A stretch of 11,377 nt of DNA, from contig DATBFY010000440.1 of NCBI GenBank assembly GCA_036558265.1, positions 1-11,377 on the forward strand. Direction: 5' to 3'. How positions within the stretch are numbered: the stretch's first letter is position 1; each line of letters begins with the position of its first letter. A model generated the notes under the pieces. It saw nothing but the letters and a program-made list of their open reading frames with translations. It searched no databases and was not told the DNA's origin. Shown here piece by piece: positions 8,174 to 11,377 of this stretch. The DNA comes from RYN-433 sp036558265 (GTDB lineage: Bacteria; Planctomycetota; Phycisphaerae; Tepidisphaerales; Tepidisphaeraceae). Position numbers and translations under genes: made by a program.

Positions 8174-10582
8174 ATGGACACCTTTACCCCGGACATCGAG
8201 TTGATTCGGCGTTACGCCGACGAGCGGTCGCAGGACGCGTTTGCGGAGTTGGTGCGCCGGCACGTTAATTTTGTCTACTCGGTCGCGGTCCGCCAGACGC
8301 ACAATCGCGACCTGGCGCAGGATGTCGCGCAGGCGGTCTTCATCATCCTTGCGAAGAAGGCGGGGCGGCTGCGCGCGAACACGGTGCTGTCGAACTGGCT
8401 GTTCTGCGCCACGCGTTACACCGCCGCCAACGCACTGAAGATGGAAGCCCGACGCCGGCACTACGAGCACAGGAAGATGGCCATGACCCGGGAAGAATCC
8501 ACCGCCACGAATGCCGATCGGGTGTCGAACGCCTTACCGGAGCAGTGGAGCGCGATCGCCCCCCTGCTCGATTCGGCCTTGACCGCCCTGGGCCGGCGCG
8601 ACCGCGAGGCGGTGCTCCTGCGGTTCATCGAGGGCAAGAGCCATCGCGACGTCGCCGGGGCGCTGGGGCTATCGGAAGACGCCGCGCGTAAGCGCGTCAG
8701 CCGGGCGATCGAACAGCTCCGCTCGTTCTTCCAGTCGCGCGGGGTGGTGGTGCCGGCGGCGGCACTGGCGACGATGCTCACCGCGCACGCGGTCGAGGCG
8801 GCGCCGGTGTCGGTCACGACCGCCGCTTGCGGCTTCGCGGGTCTGACTCCGCCTGCCGGTGCCGCGCTGGCCAAGGGGACGATCACGCTGATGGCCTGGG
8901 CCAAGGTCAAGGTCGCGGCGGTGGTGGCGGCCTCGATCCTGCTGGCCGGAACCACGGGGACGGTCGTCGTCCGCCATCTGATGGCGCGACCTGCGGCGGC
9001 GGTACAGGTCCGATCGCCGGTGCAGCGCGCCTCCGCCCCGGTCACGCCCGTCGCCGACGTCGCCGGAGCAGGCGCGCCGGCCAATCCGGTCAAGGATATC
9101 GAGGCCGTCGTCCGCGGCCCGGACGATGCGCCGCTGGCGGGCGCCGAGGTCTTCGCCGTGACGGCGGACGCCAACCTGACGAGACTGCCGGGCGGCCAGT
9201 TGATTCCGGTCAGGAAGGAGCAGACCGTCAACGTGTACGCGCCCCAGTGGCCCAGCGGAACCGAAGAGACCGACGGGACCGGACGGTTCTCGCTGCCGGC
9301 GCCCAGCCAGCCCTGGATCCTGATCATCCGCCACCCCGTCGGCTTCATCCAGATCACGCGCGAGGAATTCCAGGCGATGCGCGGCCGGGACATTATCCTC
9401 CAACCCTGGGGCCGGGTCGAAGGAACCGTGCTCGTCGGCACCGCGCCTCAGGCCGGCTGGACCGTTCAACTCTCGCGCTGGGGTTCGGCGGACGACTGGT
9501 CGTCGATGGCCATCCGTCACGACCGGATGGCCACCACGGACGCCCAGGGCAAATTTGTGTTCGACAACGTCGCCCCGGGCGACTCGTGGATCTCGCACTC
9601 GGGCGGGAAGAAGCCGCCGCGCGGCGGGCAAATCCTGCACGATCGGAAGATGACGCTCCTCGAGATCGCGCCGGGCAAAACGGTGCAGGCGAACCTGGGC
9701 GGGACCGGTCAGCCCGTCGTCGGGCGGTTGGAGCTGACCGTCAAGGACGATCCGGAATTCAGGCTGATCATCGGCCGAAACAACCAGGTCAGCTTCGACG
9801 CGCGGTTCAGTCGGACCGACGTGCGGCAGCCACCGGCCGACGTGAACGACCCGAAACTCACCCCAGAGGAGCGTCGCCAGCGATATCGCGCCTGGCTCAA
9901 GACGCCCCAGGGGAAGGAGCACCAGCGCATGAACTGGGTCGAGCCGTTCGACGTCAACCCGGACGGGACGTTCCGCATCGACGACGTGCGGCCGGGGACG
10001 TATTTCGCCTGCTTTTCCTACAACGTGCGCGAGGCCAACGGGCAGTACAGCGAAGATCTCATACAGGCGGGGGCAAAGTTCACGATTCCACCGTTACCCG
10101 GCGGGCGCAGCGACCAGCCGTTGGATATCGGGACAATTCAGCCGACCTTGCGGCCGCGGCTGCTGCCCGGCAAGCCCGCGCCGGATTTCGCGGCGAAGAC
10201 GCTCGACGGGGACAAGGCGTTCAAACTGTCGGATTACCGCGGCAAGTACGTGATCCTGAACGTCGTCTGGAACTGGGACAAGGCCGACGAGATGAAGGAG
10301 CAACTGGACAAGGTGCAGCGCGTCATCGCCGGCCGGAAGGACTTCGTCCTGATCAACCTGACGTTCGACGACGTCTCGCCGGCAGGCAAGCGCGAGCTGG
10401 TGGCCAAGGGGATCGGCGGCGTACACGCGTACATGACGTACATCGAGACGAACCTGCCGGCGGCGTATCGCTCGGGGCCGCTTCAGATGGTGCTGATCGA
10501 TCCGGCCGGCAACGTGCGGATCGGAAGGCTGCAGCGCGAGCAGGCGGACGCGGAAGTGGCGAAAGTGGTCCTGGAGCAGTAG
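8174..10582 (+). CDS. ECF sigma-70 factor fused to TM segment, carboxypeptidase-regulatory-like domains and thioredoxin-fold domain
   Basis: The product has 802 residues, against about 200 for a plain ECF sigma factor. Sigma region 2 lies at about 24-91 (LVRRHVNFVYSVAVRQ...DVAQAVFIILAKKA...WLFCATRYTAAN), where DVAQAVF matches the core-binding D-x-x-Q-x-x-F pattern. Sigma region 4 is at about 128-183 with a helix-turn-helix near 155-182 (HRDVAGALGLSEDAARKRVSRA). A hydrophobic Ala/Val-rich stretch (190-224) and a clear TM segment (about 243-266) follow. Then come beta-rich carboxypeptidase-regulatory-like units (about 306-395, 413-475 and 590-620). Residues about 663-802 resemble an AhpC/TlpA thioredoxin fold (GKPAPDF ... 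KLSDYRGKYVILNV ... VLIDPAGNV). The expected W-C-x-x-C is W701-D-K-A-D705, so no redox activity is expected. The likely topology has sigma in the cytoplasm and the C-terminal part beyond the membrane. C-terminally extended ECF sigma factors are known in Planctomycetes. No anti-sigma gene is adjacent, so the fused part may act as the sensor or restraint. Targets are unknown. Confidence 0.88.
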   Translation: MDTFTPDIELIRRYADERSQDAFAELVRRHVNFVYSVAVRQTHNRDLAQDVAQAVFIILAKKAGRLRANTVLSNWLFCATRYTAANALKMEARRRHYEHRKMAMTREESTATNADRVSNALPEQWSAIAPLLDSALTALGRRDREAVLLRFIEGKSHRDVAGALGLSEDAARKRVSRAIEQLRSFFQSRGVVVPAAALATMLTAHAVEAAPVSVTTAACGFAGLTPPAGAALAKGTITLMAWAKVKVAAVVAASILLAGTTGTVVVRHLMARPAAAVQVRSPVQRASAPVTPVADVAGAGAPANPVKDIEAVVRGPDDAPLAGAEVFAVTADANLTRLPGGQLIPVRKEQTVNVYAPQWPSGTEETDGTGRFSLPAPSQPWILIIRHPVGFIQITREEFQAMRGRDIILQPWGRVEGTVLVGTAPQAGWTVQLSRWGSADDWSSMAIRHDRMATTDAQGKFVFDNVAPGDSWISHSGGKKPPRGGQILHDRKMTLLEIAPGKTVQANLGGTGQPVVGRLELTVKDDPEFRLIIGRNNQVSFDARFSRTDVRQPPADVNDPKLTPEERRQRYRAWLKTPQGKEHQRMNWVEPFDVNPDGTFRIDDVRPGTYFACFSYNVREANGQYSEDLIQAGAKFTIPPLPGGRSDQPLDIGTIQPTLRPRLLPGKPAPDFAAKTLDGDKAFKLSDYRGKYVILNVVWNWDKADEMKEQLDKVQRVIAGRKDFVLINLTFDDVSPAGKRELVAKGIGGVHAYMTYIETNLPAAYRSGPLQMVLIDPAGNVRIGRLQREQADAEVAKVVLEQ

Positions 10583-10620
10583 GCGGGGAGCATGCGGGGC
10601 CGCACGGGTCGCCTGAGTTG

Positions 10621-10629
10621 TGGTACACT
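10621..10629 (+). promoter_or_regulatory. Extended -10 promoter element before the 75-residue gene
   Basis: TGGTACACT contains TG-n followed by TACACT (10624-10629), an extended -10 form. No -35 hexamer is seen. Only 7 bp (10630-10636) separate it from the ATG at 10637, so transcription would begin at or next to the start codon and give a leaderless mRNA. Confidence 0.45.
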
Positions 10630-10636
10630 CGGGGGC

Positions 10637-10864
10637 ATGGAAGCCCTGTTGGATTCCGAATCTGTCAACGCCGAGATTGACGAACTGCTGCTCAGCGGCC
10701 GCGCCAAGACGGCGTCGGAAGCCGAAGGGATGTTTCTGGATGCGCACCTGGGGGATCTGGTCAGACTCGTGGACAATCTCGATGATCGGGCGTTCGAAAG
10801 ACACGAGGCGATCAGGCTGCTGATGGCACATGGCAGCCGATGCTGGGAGGACGCCGCCGGGTGA
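10637..10864 (+). CDS. Hypothetical protein, 75 residues
   Basis: I do not recognise the family. The 75-residue product (begins MEALLDSESVNAEIDELLLS, ends in TGA at 10862-10864) is acidic and looks mostly helical: one helix around 8-19, another around 24-44 (ASEAEGMFLDAHLGDLVRLVD) and a third around 48-64 (DRAFERHEAIRLLMAHG). There is no signal peptide, membrane segment or Cys pair. An in-frame ATG at 10592 would add 15 residues, but those lie upstream of and across the -10-like box and look non-coding, so 10637 is preferred. No Shine-Dalgarno is present, in line with leaderless initiation. It sits 54 bp after the sigma fusion gene and could be its small accessory or an independent gene. It superficially resembles antitoxin-sized proteins, but no toxin partner is nearby. 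It may also be a chance frame, though the acidic helical composition argues for a real gene. Confidence 0.55.
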   Translation: MEALLDSESVNAEIDELLLSGRAKTASEAEGMFLDAHLGDLVRLVDNLDDRAFERHEAIRLLMAHGSRCWEDAAG

Positions 10865-10915
10865 TGTTGGCGGTTCTCGCGGGATTTCATGAGGTATCAT
10901 CAGACGGGGAGCGGC

Positions 10916-11020
10916 GTCATCCTGAGGAGGTTCTACCGACGAGGGATCTGGCCGCGAAGGGAAGCAACTGTTACTTCGCTGCAAGATCCTTCGGTCGCCA
11001 CTAGGCTCCCTCAGGATGAC
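10916..11020. repeat. Palindromic interspersed repeat with GTCATCCTGAGG ends (MITE-like)
   Basis: The left end GTCATCCTGAGG (10916-10927) is exactly inverted at the right end (CCTCAGGATGAC, 11009-11020). Further inside, GGGATCT (10943-10949) faces AGATCC (10984-10989), and GCGAAG (10954-10959) faces CTTCGC (10974-10979), so the whole 105 bp can fold into a long imperfect hairpin. Palindromes with GTCATCCTGAG/CTCAGGATGAC ends and inner AGATCCTTCG segments recur in intergenic DNA of many bacteria, from memory. No transposase is encoded, so this is a non-autonomous or structural repeat. Confidence 0.85.
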
Positions 11021-11057
11021 GACTGCCAGGGGTTGGGTGGTGGGACGGCGTTGCAAA

Positions 11058-11130
11058 ATGAGGGGACCGGGGCCCTCCGATCGCGAGACGGATGCAGGTT
11101 TGGTTGAGGTCCGAATTCCCCGGTCCTCAT
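11058..11130. repeat. Imperfect inverted repeat overlapping the second sigma promoter
   Basis: ATGAGGGGACCGGGG (11058-11072) is inverted at 11118-11130 (CCCCGGTCCTCAT) with a two-base difference. The right arm covers the putative -35 (CCGGTC). It could be an operator or a fold-back structure, or chance in GC-rich DNA. The rest of the 10865-11172 gap holds only the palindromic repeat and the promoter. Confidence 0.4.
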
Positions 11131-11149
11131 CCTCGCCCCCGTGTACATT
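11120..11149 (+). promoter_or_regulatory. Putative promoter of the second ECF sigma gene
   Basis: CCGGTC (11120-11125) and TACATT (11144-11149) are separated by 18 bp. The block GGTCCT...CGCCCCCG..GTACATT is shared with the promoter of the first sigma gene. The -35 is a poor match to TTGACA, so a sigma other than the housekeeping one, such as one of these ECFs, is possible. Confidence 0.45.
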
Positions 11150-11172
11150 AGTTCTTCCGGAGGCCAGGCACG

Positions 11173-11377
11173 ATGGCTGATGATCGAGAACTCCTGACCC
11201 GGTACGTACAGACCCGCTCGCCCGAGGCGTTTCGCGAACTCGTGGAGCGCTACATCAACCTCGTCTATTCGGCGGCGCTGCGGCAGGTGCGGGGGGACCG
11301 GCACCTGGCCGAAGACGTCACACAGGCGGTATTCCTCATCCTCTCTCAGAAGGCCGATCGCCTGGCGGGGAACGTGG
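11173..11377 (+). CDS. ECF sigma-70 factor, partial (N-terminal region 2 only; continues beyond window)
   Basis: The frame is open from the ATG at 11173 to the window end (68 codons), beginning MADDRELLTRYVQTRSPEAF. It matches the first sigma factor closely: ELVERYINLVYSAALRQV and HLAEDVTQAVFLILSQKADRLAGN align with ELVRRHVNFVYSVAVRQ and DLAQDVAQAVFIILAKKAGRLRAN. This is the start of sigma region 2. A strong Shine-Dalgarno GGAGG (11159-11163) lies 9 bp before the ATG, unlike the weaker GGAAG of the first gene. As a second member of the same sigma family beside the first, it probably arose by duplication. It likely also has a C-terminal extension, but this cannot be seen. Confidence 0.92.
   Translation, partial: MADDRELLTRYVQTRSPEAFRELVERYINLVYSAALRQVRGDRHLAEDVTQAVFLILSQKADRLAGNV

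Noticed and set aside
8669..9922. 417-residue minus-strand frame opposite the sigma fusion
   Set aside because: Arg/His-rich shadow of a well-supported gene; no recognisable domain.
8174..10582. Active thiol-disulfide oxidoreductase function of the C-terminal domain
   Set aside because: Both active-site Cys positions are Asp and the domain has no Cys at all.
10637..10864. Antitoxin of a toxin-antitoxin pair
   Set aside because: Size would fit, but no toxin-like frame lies next to it and no DNA-binding motif is clear.
10889..11107. 72-residue plus-strand frame
   Set aside because: It is mostly translation of the GTCATCCTGAGG palindrome and has no coding features.

Overview
The window is high-GC DNA that looks planctomycetal, most likely class Phycisphaerae (Tepidisphaera/Humisphaera-like). 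This is inferred from the style of the ECF sigma factor, with its long C-terminal membrane-anchored extension, and from the gene content. It is not proven by any marker gene. Long open frames antisense to real genes are frequent here and come from GC-rich codon use.

Positions 1-7838 hold a minus-strand cluster for a type IV pilus / type II secretion-like machine. In transcription order: a PilB/GspE-type assembly ATPase (7838-6072), a PilT-type retraction ATPase (5982-4705), a second PilB/GspE-type ATPase (4628-2625), a Uma2-family PD-(D/E)XK-like protein (2595-1912), a PilC/GspF inner-membrane platform protein (1861-584) and a pseudopilin that runs off the left edge (546-<1). Gaps are only 29-89 bp and all genes point the same way, so one operon is likely. 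The two PilB-type ATPases are distinct paralogues. The first has a tetrapeptide-repeat linker and altered MshEN motifs. The second has a Pro/Ala-rich N-terminus and well-kept MshEN motifs. The first intergenic gap is filled by an inverted array of heptanucleotide repeats that reaches the pilT start codon.

Positions 7839-8173 are a 335-bp divergent intergenic region with a C-rich tract, short repeats and a promoter for the rightward gene.

Positions 8174-11377 are rightward. An 802-residue ECF sigma factor is fused to a membrane segment, carboxypeptidase-regulatory-like beta domains and a thioredoxin-fold domain whose active-site Cys pair is replaced by Asp (W-D-K-A-D). A 75-residue hypothetical protein follows, with an extended -10 box 7 bp before its ATG, so it may be translated from a leaderless mRNA. 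Next come a 105-bp palindromic interspersed repeat with GTCATCCTGAGG ends and the start of a second ECF sigma factor of the same family, cut by the window end. The two sigma genes share a similar promoter. No anti-sigma gene is visible, which suggests regulation through the fused domain.

The most novel-looking items are the sigma-TM-thioredoxin-like fusion with its dead active site and the dual-PilB pilus operon, with its tetrad-repeat linker and embedded Uma2 gene.
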